Shown: positions 24,801 to 38,200 of the stretch, piece after piece
How positions within the stretch are numbered: the stretch's first letter is position 1
Layout of the letters: each line of letters starts with the position of its first letter
Assembly: GCA_050084515.1 (NCBI GenBank)
Contig: CM114273.1
Span: 38,006,001-38,070,000 of the forward strand
Reading direction: 5' to 3'
DNA length: 64,000 nucleotides
DNA from: Blasia pusilla
Lineage: Eukaryota > Marchantiophyta > Marchantiopsida > Blasiales
Translations under genes and position numbers: made by a program
The notes under the pieces: model-generated
Databases searched by the model: none
Seen by the model: only the letters and a program-made list of their open reading frames with translations
What the model was told of the DNA's origin: nothing

Positions 24801-27800
24801 CATCATGTCTCAGAGACTGCAATGATCATGGAAAAAAACCAAATTCACCACCAAACCAAGTAAGTCAAAGGTCACAAGAGAACATTTACTGCCACCAGTC
24901 AAATACGAAAACCGTGGTGATCCAACTCAGACATGGTCTTAAATATTTGAAAGCCCACGAAAATAATCAAGATAATAATTCAATATTAGGCTAGGGGGGA
25001 CACTGAATTTTTAAATTCTCTCGTGGAACAAATTAACAGCTGATAGGGGACTACCTGCACGAGTAGAGCAGTTAGGGGGATAGGGGGAGATGTAGAAGAC
25101 GCCGCCAGTGACAGCATGTCAGTCATCTTCGTATACTCTGCCTTCCTCCTTTCCTCCTCTATCCCAGTTGGGCACACCTGCACTTGCCGCAAGTTCCAAC
25201 TAGTCACCAATTCTTCCTCAAGAGGAAAAAGAAGCAACTTCCGTCAGAGAAAGAATTGCAACTCACCTGCACCACAAGCATCACTTCTATGATTGGAGCA
25301 GTATCACTTGAAGCATCTCCATTGGCAGCTCGACCTTCTCGTACCTACGATCAGCATCATAAGGTGAAATAGCAAAAGAAACCTCAAAAGAGACCAATTT
25401 TGACACATACTCACCAGTGCAAGAAATACTTGTATCAGAATTTTGTATCAACAAGAGAACTTACTCTGCACTTACAGTAAGCATTCGCCAAAATCCCACG
25501 TTGTGAGTCTTGTTCCAAACCGGTAATTCAGACAATCGGACAAACTCTTGAAATGCTGAAGCATAGAAACTTGCAATAGCTGAAACATTGCGACAGCCTG
25601 TTGGCTCTGCCACCGCAGTGATGCCCTCCCTGCAACAGAAAAGGGAATCCGGAAGTAATTGATGCAGTACAGTGTTTGAACACATATGCCATTGGAGGAT
25701 TCCAGACTTGACAAAACTGCAAACATGTTGAGCAAATCTGGAAGTCAACACACCTGAATGCCCCTAACTGGAATCCAACAGCTCTCTTGCCATCCGCTGA
25801 GCAGCCTATGCTAAACTCGCATTTGTTACGATATCCATCAACTACTGGTGAAGCTAGAACACCTTCCAGTAAACATGGCAATCCTCCTGCAACCCGGTGT
25901 ATTGGCTGAGCATTATTCCATGATCATCCAGCCACCAGTGCCAGCTTTCACAACAGTGGAATAATCTCCATTTAGATACCCATAGATGACATTGTTGAGT
26001 CAAAAGGATTTCAAACAAACGTAAGTGCAAGAAAGTAAAAATGGAGACCTGAACTCTGTCTTTTGGAATATTCACAAATGATGAAGGTAGAGAAAAAGGC
26101 AAGTTGAGAGCTCATAAATTCTACTCCAGAAAGCAACAAGAGAAAAATAAATCATTTACATCTAGAGCTAAAGAGAGGCCAGCTTCATGATATGTTCGGA
26201 GGAGCCAAAAACTTGTACTTTTAAACGTTACCTTGGTTCCTTGCATTGATCAGCCAATCAGGAAGTAAGACCCCAGCTGGAATCCCCTTTCGAGTATTCC
26301 GTGCCTACACACGTGCTTTGGAGTCACTATGGTCTTAATCTTGATGATCACAAAACACATTGGGATTTTTACTTTCAAACTGTAAACCATATCTCTCTAC
26401 CAACTCATGGACAAATGGGAGATGTAAATAATAACCAAGAAAATGGGTAACAGCTACTCCTTGTGAAAAACTTGTAGAAAACTGAGAGTCTTCTCAAACT
26501 GAAGTCAGCATGTACTACAATCAACTAGAATCTCCTCCAAAGAGTCCAGTTCTTGAAATAATGCCAATGCCCAATGAAACTTACGAAGCGTTTAAGAACT
26601 TGTGTGATCTCGTCCCTCTTCATATTGAGCTGCTCCTCATACGGCAGATGGCCAAGTGGTGTAACAGCATCACAAACATTCCTGATTCGGACTGTTTGAG
26701 CTCCTTCATTGCCAAGTGCTAGATCCTCACCCTCTCCATCCAAAAGACTACCAGGGACGGCATTTCCATCTAGCCCTGTGTCATTGTCCCCTTCAGCCAT
26801 GTCATCATGAACAGCACTCTCCTCTTTTGTTTTTTCTAACAAACCCGTAGTGTTCTTTTCCCACACACGACTTCGAGTGTCTGCAACCTTTAGGCGTTTC
26901 TTACTAACCATTTTACCATCCAGTATCTGCCCTCCAGCCCAGTTCCACCAAAACCACAACACATAAGATTATGAAGTAGGGGAAAGACTTTGAATTTCAT
27001 TCAAAACACTGAAAGGTCAACTATATCAAACATCAACATACCGCAGTAGCGTCCACCACCTCGTTGGGAGTGGCAAACCCCACAAATGCAACACTCATGC
27101 CCTTTCTCTTCTTTGCAGTGGCGAATGGGACACCCTGAATTCCAATGCACCAGTGTTTCGTGAGAATACCCACTAGAACTTGACAGTAATCCAAAATCAC
27201 GCAAGTTAAGCGTGCATATCCTTCATGATTTCTGGTCAGGTAAACATATGAATCCACGACAAGCTGTGACAATCAATCTTTTTAGGGTTTTATAATTTTT
27301 GACCTTTTTTCAAATTGAGATTATTTTTGCTATCTTCATATTTCCTTCCAGTAATGAACTTTTAAATCTTAAAACCTAAACTTGGTGAAGAGTGCCGTGG
27401 CAGTAGAGAACGAGTTCGTGCAAACTTCTTTCCCGAGCTGGGCATCAAAAGAGAAGAGTTGTCTGCAGAAGCTACGAGTGGATTCACTCTCAACAACAAT
27501 AATGTTGGGTGATAGCGGCTTTACGGTCTCCTAAAGGGCCAGTAGGCAATCTAATGAAACATTTGGCTCAGAGTAAGCGGAAATCAAAATAACAAGGTGA
27601 AAAGGGTTAGGTGTAATCGAATAAAAATTAGAAGAGGCGATGGATGGCATACGTAGATGGAACCGTGAAGTCGGAATTGCGATTGAAAGAGTTGAGAAGT
27701 CTTAAGAAGAGGTATGAGAAGCTTACACTGTCAGAGAGGAATTTCTTGAAAGTCTCGACCGTCCAATTTCGCGGAACGTGGACGATGCATTTGCTAACAA

Positions 27801-28530
27801 CTGCATTTTCATCCAGTGATGGCTCCTCTACTGGTGCGGGTGGAGCAAGCACTTTGACCACCGTGGGAGCGGGTAAACCCTCTTTCATACTCTTCGCACG
27901 CTCAGAAGTGGGATCCCATGTTCCATCAGGTCTCGCCTTCAGTTCTTCTTCCCCGTGCGCATATCTACACGATTCTCCATGCCTACATCCGCTCTTCCGG
28001 AAGTAGGAACATAGGCTTGTTTTGAGGCGCGGAATACTAGCAACTTCCCCCGTTAAATCTGCAGCTAATCTAAGATTTGAATTTTCCATCGCCGGCGTTA
28101 AAACATCACCGGCGGCGTTGTTTTGGCACAACGTTGATTTCTCGGTTGTTCCCTCGACAACTGCTGATTCGCCAGCTTCTGGTTTGAGCGTTCCTTCGAC
28201 TGCTGGCTTTACAGCTTCACAGTATACTGGAACCAGAGGATCCGCAGTATCATTTCCATCACCATCGATGACGTGTTCTCCTGACGTTGAAACCCTTGGT
28301 GGAACCGCGATGCTCCCGGAGGCTTCAGAAGGTTCACTCCGTTCACCACCATTGATGGTAACTGCACTGAGGGGAGGGTCGACAATTAAATTCGTGGTTT
28401 CTTCGCACACCATTGGCACCACTAGACCCTCTCCTGCTCCTCCCTGCGCAATCTTGAGAAGTTTTGCAGGCGGCTCCTCGTCACATGCAGGTCGAGGGTG
28501 AGCTACATGGACAAGTTCGGGGGCCGCCAT
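21868..28530 (-). CDS. tRNA (uracil-5-)-methyltransferase, TRM2/TRMT2A-like with N-terminal CCCH zinc finger; 14 exons
   Basis: It uses S-adenosylmethionine to methylate C5 of a tRNA uridine (m5U54 in this family). Exons in transcript order: 28530-27727, 27134-27042, 26926-26585, 26304-26232, 25886-25754, 25629-25476, 25344-25267, 25177-25055, 24675-24520, 24368-24234, 23840-23745, 22796-22428, 22284-22241, 22123-21868. All introns are GT-AG, phases agree, and 2856 nt give 951 residues. A CCCH finger (C174, C182, C188, H192) is followed by an RRM-like part (about 247-315). The catalytic domain has RNKCEFSIG, RISPTAFFQ, the SAM loop DVCCGTGTIGLT (679-690), DPPR (843-846), nucleophile C871 in YISCNP, and the likely base E944. 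ATG 28530 is the first in frame. The architecture matches plant CCCH-containing TRM2 homologues. The 948-nt intron before exon 12 is the longest. No damage is seen. Confidence 0.92.
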
Positions 28531-31402
28531 CACAGTCCGTCCGTTCCTCTCCTTGCCAAATCCAACCCCGTCGAGCCAAAAGGAGTACAAGTTCTCGTCT
28601 GATCAATGAAACACACACCTGTGAGACGGATAAGTGTCAATGGACAAAATTGTCGGTAGTGCCGCTCGAGAGAAGCATCTTGGCTTCATCTCACGAGAGT
28701 TCCGCGTCCGTGACACCGGTCATCTATTACCAGAATCGTAGCGTTAGTAAAGAAAAGCGCAGACTGAATTCCCCTTAACTAAAATGTCGTTCCTGCCGAG
28801 TTCCACGCCTCCGGGACTATGCAGAACCTGCGATTGCTTGAATCGGGACCGCTCGGCGCTGATGAGCCGCCATGAAGCCTTTCCTACCATGACTACCTAC
28901 TGTAAGTAGTCCGGCAGAGGTGACCACGAAGTAGAGGCAGCACCCGCAGGGTATATGGCTGGACCGTCCCTCGCGTGGCAAGCGTTATAAATTCAGCGTC
29001 ATGAGGACATGAAACGTGCCCTGGGGTGAGAGTTCCGTCGATGTACTTCGAAAGAAAACTACTCTCAAGTCGGATTCCGGCAGGTGAGGAACGGTGTTTT
29101 CAGTGCTAGAATTCGACTGCAGGGATACTTAGGATAAATGACATCTGCGATATGCAGACTTTGGAGGGGGGGGGGACACCATGCTACTGTCGGAATACGA
29201 CGCATTTGGTAAATTTAGAGAACGCTCCACTTCTCTTATCGTTCTCCTACAAACCGTGCGACTTTCTGTAGGTTTTTATTCAGTGCAGTCCTCTCGTAGG
29301 CTCTGCGGAAGACTCTCGAAACCGTATCACTGACGAAAGCGTAGATTTCTAAAAGCAGGTTCGCTTGTTCATCTGGGGACATTTGCCAGTCATGATTGTC
29401 GTGACCCGATATTGGGCCTGCTTTAAGATCTCGTCTCCGCAGGTATTCTTTATTTGTTGTTACTCCCCCACCGTGTCTGAAGGCAAGTTTGATTCCGGCT
29501 GAGGTTCAAGTACGTGACTCCCCGTGTTTCAAATGACTCGTTGTGCAGGGCACGAAGTCTCCACCCCCCTACTGACGACGCCTCATTTATACCTTACACA
29601 TCCCGACATCATTTACGATCGATCCGGGATACGACGTAACGTTTATCCAGAAGACTCTAAATGGTAACACTTTAGTTAAATGATACTCCGACCTCGTTAA
29701 TCTCTATAGAATCGTGTACATACAGGTCCTTTCCTTCCGCCCACCTCGAAGTTTCGGGGTAGAAATTGATCATGGCGGATCAATGAGGCAACGACCTCCA
29801 CCAATCATTACGCATACATGGGAGGACCAGACACCGAACGTCCACAGAAAGTACGCTGGATTAGGAGTCGTAGTCCAAGAACCTCGTTGCCCCGACGAAA
29901 ACTACACACCATCCCACGCAGTGGACGCGATAAATCGAATTCGGTGAAATATTCCCCCAAGAAAACATAATTACTTGCCACACCCGAAACCCTAGACCCT
30001 ACACTAAACCCTCCAGCGCCCAACCGCCCAACCGAAATGTATTTTGTTTCCATTACTACACTCAGGACACGGATAGAACAGATCAGGGTATTCACATTTT
30101 TGTGGGTAGCTTTCAAAATGTTTCAAGCAACTACAACTATCAACAAGCACTGTATGCTGCAATAACCTAAAGTAGACACGGGCACTCGATACCTGGACAA
30201 TTGAGCTTTCAGACATCAATTTCTCCACAGAGCCACAAGGCTCAGTATAGCGTATATAGTCATATTGACGTAATGCATCACGAAGCTCAACTGTGTACTC
30301 GAGCACCAAAACTCCCTTACAATAGGCTACCCTACTTATGAGGTCAGTTCCGACCACCGCGAGTGGTGGTGGGCTTGAGGATAAAGGACATTAGCTTTCA
30401 GACAACAATTTTCCGCACTGCCAATTGGCTCAGTATAGCGTATATTGTCATTATGACGTCGTTCATCACCAAGCTTGAATCCGGCTGGGGAAGTCCCATT
30501 TTGAGAACTCTGGAATCTGGTTCGACATTACTGACAGTAACATGCTACCCTCGGCCACCAGCTGTGTACGGCTCAACGTGAGCATCCAGTTGAAAAATAG
30601 CTTAGGAAAAAAATAGCTTTCCGAGGTGTTACGGCATTACTTCGAGAGCGAAGGCCCAAGAGTTTAGCTGTCAAATCAAATGGGGGACAAGACTGTCTAC
30701 ACTGTCCGCAGGAATCAGCTTTGAACAGGAATAGGCGCCGAAAACTGTGAAAAGTAAGTCCCATCATTGACGCTACTAAGGATCCGACACCTTTTGAAAA
30801 GTCTGGGTTCAGTTCCAAATATTCGTATCATGTTGTTGACAGACATAGAGGGCCGGGCGTCTTTCAGAAGTCAAGGGAGGCACCGCCAATCTTTGACTAA
30901 ATTGTTCGTGAGAGAAAAAAGTTGATTCACCCAGACCTAATCGGATCAGCATGACTGCTCAATGACTCCTTTAGTGCTCCTACCTACCACTACCTGAACC
31001 GAGAAGTACCACAAAAACAGACGCTAGCCGGACTACGCACATCTCACGATCAAAACGATATGCAAAGTTCGGAGAATAGTCCTCCAACTGTCACAAGCCT
31101 CTGCACCGACAATTCGGAAAGGTGACCATAGTTGCCATAAACCAGGAGAAAACGCTAACCTGGAATGCCAAGCGCCAATAAGTGATTTCATTAATCTCAC
31201 GGGAAAAAAAGAACCAGATAAACGGCCCGTTTTGATGGGCTAAAGTTTCTTGCACCATAAAACTCGCCCCGAGAATTCCCGGTAGACAGCCGTGGAATGC
31301 CTGTGCCTTGCTAGCAAACTTCATTGCCTGATAGAACCGAGGCAGGAGCTGCGGAGATACTAAGTTCAAGTTACGATAAATGGTTCTGATTTTGTGCAAC
31401 AC
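28531..31402. other. Intergenic region with no recognised gene; includes the promoter of the methyltransferase gene
   Basis: About 2.9 kb of balanced base composition lies between the divergently placed methyltransferase start and the RPL27A stop. It has no AT-rich tracts, transposon motifs or long frames. A ~85-bp imperfect direct duplication lies at 30203-30287 and 30393-30476 (GCTTTCAGACA.CAATTT, GGCTCAGTATAGCGTATAT). A run of telomere-like AAACCCTAGACCCTACACTAAACCCT occurs at about 29989-30013. A G9 tract occurs at about 29164. Confidence 0.4.
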
Positions 31403-31843
31403 TCAAGCAGTGAGAATTACGGCTCCACCAGCATCCTTGATCTTCTTCTCTGCCAGCTTGGAGAAGAACTTGGCCTTCACCACAAGCGGTTGTCCTGGGA
31501 GGTCGCCTTTACCCAGCACCTTGAAGTAACCATGATGGGTAACGTCCAACAAAGGAGCTGCCGAATCGCCGCTCGACTTCTCCCTGATGGCCTCGGGCAC
31601 CAGTGACCACAACTTGTCCAAGTTCACGATCGGGCAATGGAACTTGTTCATCGACTTGTGGAAGTACCTCATGCCAACTTTGCCGAAGTATCCAGGATGA
31701 TACTTATCGAACAGAATTCGATGGTGATGCATTCCTCCGGCATTACCACGACCTCCCGGATGCTTCCTGTGCTTGCCAACACGTCCATGACCAGCACTTA
31801 CATGCCCTCTTTTCTTGCGATTCTTTTTCAGTCTCGTCGTCAT
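31403..31843 (-). CDS. RPL27A: 60S ribosomal protein L27a (uL15), intronless
   Basis: This is a structural protein of the large cytosolic ribosomal subunit. The single frame from ATG (31843-31841) to the stop at 31403 encodes 146 residues, the usual eukaryotic length. It begins [20 protein letters not shown], continues with [16 protein letters not shown] and [12 protein letters not shown], and ends with [12 protein letters not shown], all hallmark segments of uL15/L27a. The glycine- and histidine-rich loop that contacts rRNA is intact. The frame is open upstream of this ATG, but the conserved family start is MTTR/MATR, so this ATG is preferred. A telo-box lies ~113 bp upstream. Absence of introns could mean a native intronless gene or a functional retrocopy; the telo-box at promoter distance argues for a native promoter. 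Confidence 0.97.
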   Translation of the reverse strand: MTTRLKKNRKKRGHVSAGHGRVGKHRKHPGGRGNAGGMHHHRILFDKYHPGYFGKVGMRYFHKSMNKFHCPIVNLDKLWSLVPEAIREKSSGDSAAPLLDVTHHGYFKVLGKGDLPGQPLVVKAKFFSKLAEKKIKDAGGAVILTA

Positions 31844-31955
31844 TGTGACTTCTCGCACACAATGGACAGAAACTCTCGTTGGATGGGCAGACGATGAAAG
31901 AGGCAGGGGCGACGACGTTCTTCCCCATAACTGGGACTGCCGCAGCACCACATTT

Positions 31956-31969
31956 TAGGGTTAGGGTTT
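31956..31969 (-). promoter_or_regulatory. Telo-box upstream of RPL27A
   Basis: On the gene's strand this reads AAACCCTAACCCTA, a double telo-box (core AAACCCTAA) found in promoters or 5' leaders of many plant ribosomal protein genes. It lies about 113 bp before the ATG. That it works here is inferred from position and sequence. Confidence 0.75.
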
Positions 31970-32190
31970 GTGAAATCGAACTCCTCGGACAATATGCACG
32001 AGTATGAAATACCAATAGAAAAATAATATTCTATTAAAAGATTTCTTCGAACGGGTGAGGTGGCTTTTTTTCATTTGAATGGGGTCACTTGTAATGTAAT
32101 ATTAATATTGTAATTTTTTTCCTACTCTTGTAATGCAATATATAATTTTCCATGATAAAATATTAATGTAAATAAGTGAATTCTCATATT

Positions 32191-33904
32191 TTATAAACTT
32201 TTATTTTGAGATTTTTTTATAATCATGCCAAAAACAAAACGAATAGGAAATTGAAATCTATGTAAATCGAAAGATAAATCCGAGTTTGATGCAATGAATG
32301 GGATGCGTGGGATAAACACTCGATCTCGAGTTATGATTTCGGCATCAATGACATGTTGCATGAATCCACGAATCACCAATCGGTTCCGTTAGCTTGTCCC
32401 TTTGAAGCGTTCAAGTTTCGTAAGAGCATGATAGGTGAACCCCTTCAAACATATACAATGTGGTGATAATCCACACGGTAGGCATGTATTTAAAAATTAC
32501 GTGGGATAGACATGACTCATTCCCTCATCCTGATTGGAATCAACACTAAGGAAAGTATGTTCCTGCATATAATAAACATAACTTAGAAGATGATTTAAAC
32601 TTCAATGCATAATACATTTAAGGAACCCATGAAGAAATTCATATTTAAAGTAGTGGAAAATGAATATTACCTCTCCATAAAATTGAGATCTAACCTTGGC
32701 ATTGATATCATCAACATCTCGATTTTTTGTATAAGAATTGTTATATATTTCAAAAAGTCATGTCATGAAACTTTTCATAATCATTTGCATAGATTATGTC
32801 AATAAGATCACTTCTTTTCTTACTCTTTGTGACCATATCATTTGGTAATTGTATAAAATCATCTCCCAAGCGAGCTTGCAAAGATACAGGAACCTCTCCC
32901 ACCTCCGATAATCAATCTGCAGACATTTGTTGTTGTTCACGCATGTTCACTTCCAAAATTTGAACCCTCATATTTTTTGTAAGCTTCATCACCCTCACAC
33001 GAGACCATGAAGATTACCTCTTTAATGTAGCTTGAATATGTTTGGGCAGTCTTCATGACAAACTACATGCAAGACTTCCCGAAAATCTCCACCAAAGATG
33101 ATTAATTTGTCATAGAACGAAACTTTTCTCAAGTCTTCGGATACTATTCCCATGATATCTTGGAAGGACCGATTAACAACCTCGAATTAATGGTGATGGA
33201 TCATAGATGCTTCATCCCATATGATAAGCCAAGCCCTTTGAATTAAGCGTGTAGCTTCGTTATTAACTGCTAAACTACAAAAAATACTCAAAGATATTAG
33301 TATAATGGGCAAGATATTACACTCTTTAATGGACTTGCAAAGTGATGAATTGAGTAAACACTTACTTGCAAGTAGAGTTTTCATCTACATGGATTGGAAT
33401 CTTGAACCGTGAATGCGATGTACGTCCTCCATCTGATATACGTCCTCCATCTAACAATAAAGCAGCTATCTCTAATGAAGCGATATAGAAAGTAATACCT
33501 CCAACACCTCGTACACGTGCAAGAAGAAGATTGTAAAAGAAGGTTTTTCCAATTCCACCATACTTGTCAATGAAGAACATTTAGGAAGAGTGTGTAGTAC
33601 CTCCGGCAATGATGCTATTAAGATGACCATGTATAGTATTCCAAATCAATCATTGTCCATCATTCAAACTCTCCTCTCCTAACCTAGCACATTCATATAA
33701 AGAATCTTGATCATAAAGGAGCTCTTCTGCTTCCAAATATGAATAGGAAGATGGAGCATGGAAATCAGCTTGGGGCATATATGGGAAATCCGACAGTCTC
33801 TTTCCTTGATCTTGCAAATGATAATGGACTTCCAATAGTGCGGTATTAACAATCAAAGCATTCAGGGCAAGATCATGAATCTTTTTTTTCTGCATACATC
33901 CCAC
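32191..33904 (-). pseudogene. Helitron PIF1-type helicase, decayed fragment
   Basis: This is the helicase half of a Helitron Rep-helicase protein. The order on the minus strand is: ALLEVHYHLQDQGKRLSDFP and YDQDSLYECARLG (segment before the helicase); then FFIDKYGGIGKTFFYNLLLA, a Walker A in which the usual GGTGKT is GGIGKT; ALLLDGGR..SHSRFKIP; LIIWDEASMIHH (Walker B); a QDIMG.VSEDLRKVSFYDKL block; GSPIMLLRNLNASKGQANGT; and finally RFQFPIRFVFGMIIKKSQNK, where the normal INKSQGQ box has decayed. Many stops and shifts separate the blocks. No Rep domain is found on this strand nearby, so it is a truncated element. Confidence 0.85.
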
Positions 33905-36128
33905 GATTCATAAAATAAGTTGATTAATAGAAGAAAAAAAAGAAGAAGAGATATGCAAAAGGAAATAAGAATAGGAATTATCTCACCTTGTTCATCTATA
34001 AGTGGAAGGGTAATTTTTGGGATGAGAGAAAAATGTTCATATACAAATAAGTGTTTATATGAGGTATACATACCAACAGAGGAATACTCGGGAGAAAAAA
34101 TAGGACGAATGGGACGAAAATACAAACCAATATATACACACACGGAATAGAATACCCGCACTGAGAGGAGAGAATACTAGGGAGGGAGAGGAAGTTGGGG
34201 GACAAGAGAAAAAATGTCCATATACAAACTTGCATACACAAACAAGTTTGTATACAAGGTATACATCCATCATAGGGAAGAAAGGATACACGGGAGAGGA
34301 ACCATTAGGAGGTTTTAACGTCACGAATATCATTAAAGTCACATGAATGGGATTACAAGATCTGCTCTAGGCATTTAAGTCACACGAATTGGGTTATAAG
34401 GATCCACGATAGGGTCGTAATAAGATAAATAGTTATCTATTTACTTTTATTATTTTGAAGTGCCCTTCAAGATTATGATGAGTGTAAAATTTAGGAAAGG
34501 GGAAGATATGATGTTTGAAATTCAAATGGGGAATTGTTACAAGTCTACATTATTATTGGAGAGTTCCTTCTTGATTTGCAAGCATTTGTATGTTTGACAC
34601 ACAACAAGAAAATGTTTTCCATATTATGGGCAACAAGAAATTTAACTAATCCCTTCACTCCCATGTATGGGACAAGTTATATATTAGTGATTACTAGTGT
34701 GTTGCCCACGGGATTCTTCATGAAAAGAACAAATTAATAAATTTGCAACCCTTTCCTTCTCCTCTATGCTAGCTTATCCCCTCCTCCACCACCTTCCCCT
34801 CCTCTCTCTTGCTCTCATGTGTGCTCTCCTTTCCCAATTATTGCCTCCCTCAAAATTAAAGGGTCGTTTTGGTCAATCCCTCTTGTCTTAATGATATAGA
34901 TTCGGTAGAATCTAAGAAGCAAAGGAATTGGGATTTTAGGGAGGTTCTACTCTCTTTTAAGGAAAATTGGATATTGTTACGCCACTAAATTATTTGGGAC
35001 CAAGGAATGAAGTATTTTTTAAGGGTATAGAACCAAAACCATTCTCGTGTGTAGTTCGAGCATAAGACTAGTTGGAAGAGAGGAAAAAAAAACTGAATAG
35101 CCCCCCTTTTGCTAATATCCCACACCACTACCCCTAGCAAATCATTTGGCCTCAATCTCCCCCCAAAAATATGAAGGTTATTGTAAGGGATAATGATTTG
35201 AATGCTAGGTTATAGAAAGGGTGACAATTTAGGATTCGTGTAAAAGGGAGTTAAAGTCCCTTAGTTGTGAGAGTTGAGGGATTTCGCAAAAAAAAAGTAT
35301 AAAGTTGAAGGTTTTGCCTTCCCACCTCGGAAATGGAAAAGAGATACATGATCCGGTGTTATATTTGTATGTAGAGCGTTGGACAAGGAGACTAAAGGAA
35401 GATAGCAAAACGAGACGGGATACAATGATATGTAGAAAGATATCTTAACCATATGCATGCCCTAAAACAAACATGTAGTTGTTTTCTCTTGAGAGGAAAG
35501 TATATTGGCTCCTTGGGAAGAAAATAAATATTCTCATAGAGCTATTGGATTACCTTGCATAAAATCCATGTAAGGGTGGCAAAGAGAGACCAAATCCAAA
35601 GGCATCTGGAAGGAACACTAAATCTAGTGAGACTTAGCATAGCAAGTGTAAATCAATGACATAACTTAGCACCACTACTTTAGAAATATAAATCAGTTCT
35701 ATAAAAATAGGAAATGCCATCAATTTTTCCGAATCTTTAAGAATTAATGTGGGAACAATCCACTTGGTATATGCATATCTAAAGTACAAATCATTCAAAT
35801 TCAAGCTAGGATGATTGAGTTTGATTACTAATGAGTGAAAATTGACGGACTACATAAACTAAATGGTCACAAGACCAAGTCACGTCTCATAATCCCAAAA
35901 GAGTGCTAGAGGAATAAAGGTAGGAAACCACTAAACAAGCAATTGGTCATTAGATCAGTGAAGGACATGCATCAAATATGGTAATATAACCCTAAACCCT
36001 AATCTCACCCTGCCATTTTTTATATATCAAGGTTGCTTACCTTCAATTGTTGGAATCATTTTCGATTTGTTCTTTGTCATCTTATTTCAAACCCTTGATC
36101 AAAGAGGGAGTTATGGTAGAGGTGAATC
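33905..36128. other. AT-rich DNA between two Helitron relics, with a small internal repeat
   Basis: A repeated block occurs at about 34015-34115 and 34195-34290 (GGGAGAAAAAATGTCCATATACAAA-like, then AAGTTTGTAT and GGTATACAT). It contains tandem-like 'ATACAAACTTG' units. No gene is seen. It may be the 5' flank of the minus-strand Helitron relic. Confidence 0.4.
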
Positions 36129-36805
36129 ATGGAGTTCATCTTGGAGCTGAAGAAAATGAAGTTATTCATGAGTATTCTACAAAAGAAGTGTCAACAAGCT
36201 CCTACTTATACATCGCCAAGAGTTGAGTTACATATCATTTCATTCCTTGGAGTTTTCGAGAATACTTCTATTCTTGGGCCAACTACTAATGTAACACCGG
36301 TACCTATCCTCGCCCCTATTAAAGTATTGATACGTCTCCATGAAGCCGTTGATAATGCTTCCATTTTTTGTAATGTTGGAGATTAAGTGACCTCAAGAAT
36401 ACATCATGTGCCCTCTATAGTTCATGGAGTTCCATTACCATTACAAAGATTATAATGCCCAATTCTTGTGAGACTTGAGCTCCTCTCAAGTCATGCTTGG
36501 CGTTTGATCTTTTTGTACTAGATCACAATCATCATCACTTAAGATGCCCAACAAGGCTTGCCTCTCGCTTGCAACTCATGTCTCATTCCAAAGATTCCGA
36601 CGCGCTTTCATCCTAATATGAGCCTACTAGAGTTATAATATTCCGCATCATCGCATGTTTGGTTATGAGGGTCACAATAGGTTCCTTACATTATGATCCA
36701 GGGGATCATCCCCAATTTTCTAAAGTCTACATTAACTATAATGCAAATGAATTGGAGGATTGTGAAAGAGTTATGTGTAGGTCTTATGATCTGAATTCAT
36801 AGATT

Positions 36806-38200
36806 TTGAAAGGACTACTAGCGATACTACACAAATGCAATCTATATGTGAAGATTTTTCCTCACATTGCTCATGAAGCAAGTGACATTAGTATGCGTAT
36901 CATCCTTAAGGTAATTAAAAGAGATCTTACTATAAAGCATAATAATTTATCAAGCACTCCTAAGGTAGTTGCTATTTTATCGAGCGATGGAAATAAACAC
37001 GTTGACCATCGTAATATAATTGTACAACTACATGGAGGAGAACTAAGGCATATATCTAACCTAAATGCACGAATCATATATTCCATTACATTTTGTATTG
37101 TTATTTATGAATGGTGAAGCACTTTTGCATCCAAAAATATCCTTTGGGAGAGGATAAATAAGGTATCTCTTTTCATTACGACCATATTATATCAACATAA
37201 ATTCTTGATGAATCTACCTATCAAAGTATTTAATATATTATTGCAAATTGCACGATTCACAATCAATGGATTGTTAAATTCAATTGCAACATGTACGAAT
37301 TAGGAACAAAAATGTACAAAATGCTACCCAAAAGATTTTGCTATGAGTACTACTATCTATTATTTCCATACCTTGCTTTTACTTCAATCCACAAGGGTAA
37401 GAGATTACACATTCACATTTTTTTATTGCTTTTTTGTAGGAGGAAGAATGGGAAGGTGGTAATGAAACATGGTCATTCATTGGATAATTGTTGGGTCGTG
37501 CCCTATAATCCTATGTTGTGCATCCTCCTTGATTCTCATATTAATTTAGAGATCACGAGTAGTGTTTCTACTATCAAATACTTAAATAAATATGTATAAA
37601 AATATCTGATGCATTATCATTCAGACTATTAAAAGATATAGATATGTCAAGACCAACAAATAGTATCAATGAGACAATATCACATCTTGATGGGAGGTAT
37701 ACTATTACTAATTGCACTCCCTCTTACCTCGAAATTTCCCCATTTTTTTTTACTTACTATACTTCAATACTTGGAAATCTTTTTGCAAATATGTATCTTC
37801 TTCGTAGGCATTTTGGCGATTGTTCAAGTTTAGTCTATGTGCATAAAATCCAAGCATTGTGCAGTTGATAGTTCATCTACTAGAGCAAACAATATTTTAC
37901 TTCCATCATGTTGATGTTCTTCAATTTTTTTGCAACAAAATAGAGAGACAATTCTAACGTAATGGTTTGCAACTAATCCAGCTCATTCCGCTGCTCAATA
38001 ATATTTGTGTATCGGTTTCCCGTCACATTTTTGTTGGAGTAATAAGACTTGGATTCAAAGAGCGCAAAAGAAGAATGGTGGTGGCCATGTCTATTTTGCA
38101 TATGTTGGAAGTGCATTATTTTCTGCAAGATCAAAGAACGAGATTTCTTTATTTTTCATATATGTCCTATATAGGCTAACTTTCAGAGCCGCCACTCACA
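36806..38200 (+). pseudogene. Helitron Rep (rolling-circle initiator) region, broken
   Basis: Rep domains of Helitrons nick and join single strands for rolling-circle transposition. Visible pieces are LHKCNLYVKIFPH, NNLSSTPKVVAILSSDG, IIVQLHGGELRHISNLNA (Helitron_like_N), then KMLPKRFCYE, RRKNGKVVMKHGHSLDNCWV, VPYNPMLCILLDSHINLEI and IKYLNKYVY (Rep core), and DMSRPTNSINETISHLDGRY. Stops and shifts break the frame in at least four places. The two-His and Tyr catalytic motifs were not clearly seen. Confidence 0.82.

Noticed and set aside
28022-28501. Plus-strand 159-codon frame over the first exon of the methyltransferase gene
   Set aside because: It is antisense to the coding exon with the CCCH finger; its composition mirrors the exon.
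28530-28590. Start of the methyltransferase 20 codons upstream
   Set aside because: The frame is open to 28590 but that codon is TTG; the first ATG in frame is at 28530.
29986-30015. Telomere or interstitial telomeric repeat
   Set aside because: Only three imperfect AAACCCT-like units are present, which is not enough for a telomeric tract.
33187-33580. Host PIF1 DNA helicase gene
   Set aside because: The wording (FFIDKYGGIGKTF, LIIWDEASM, LRNLNASKG) and preceding segment are of the Helitron type, and the frame is broken throughout.
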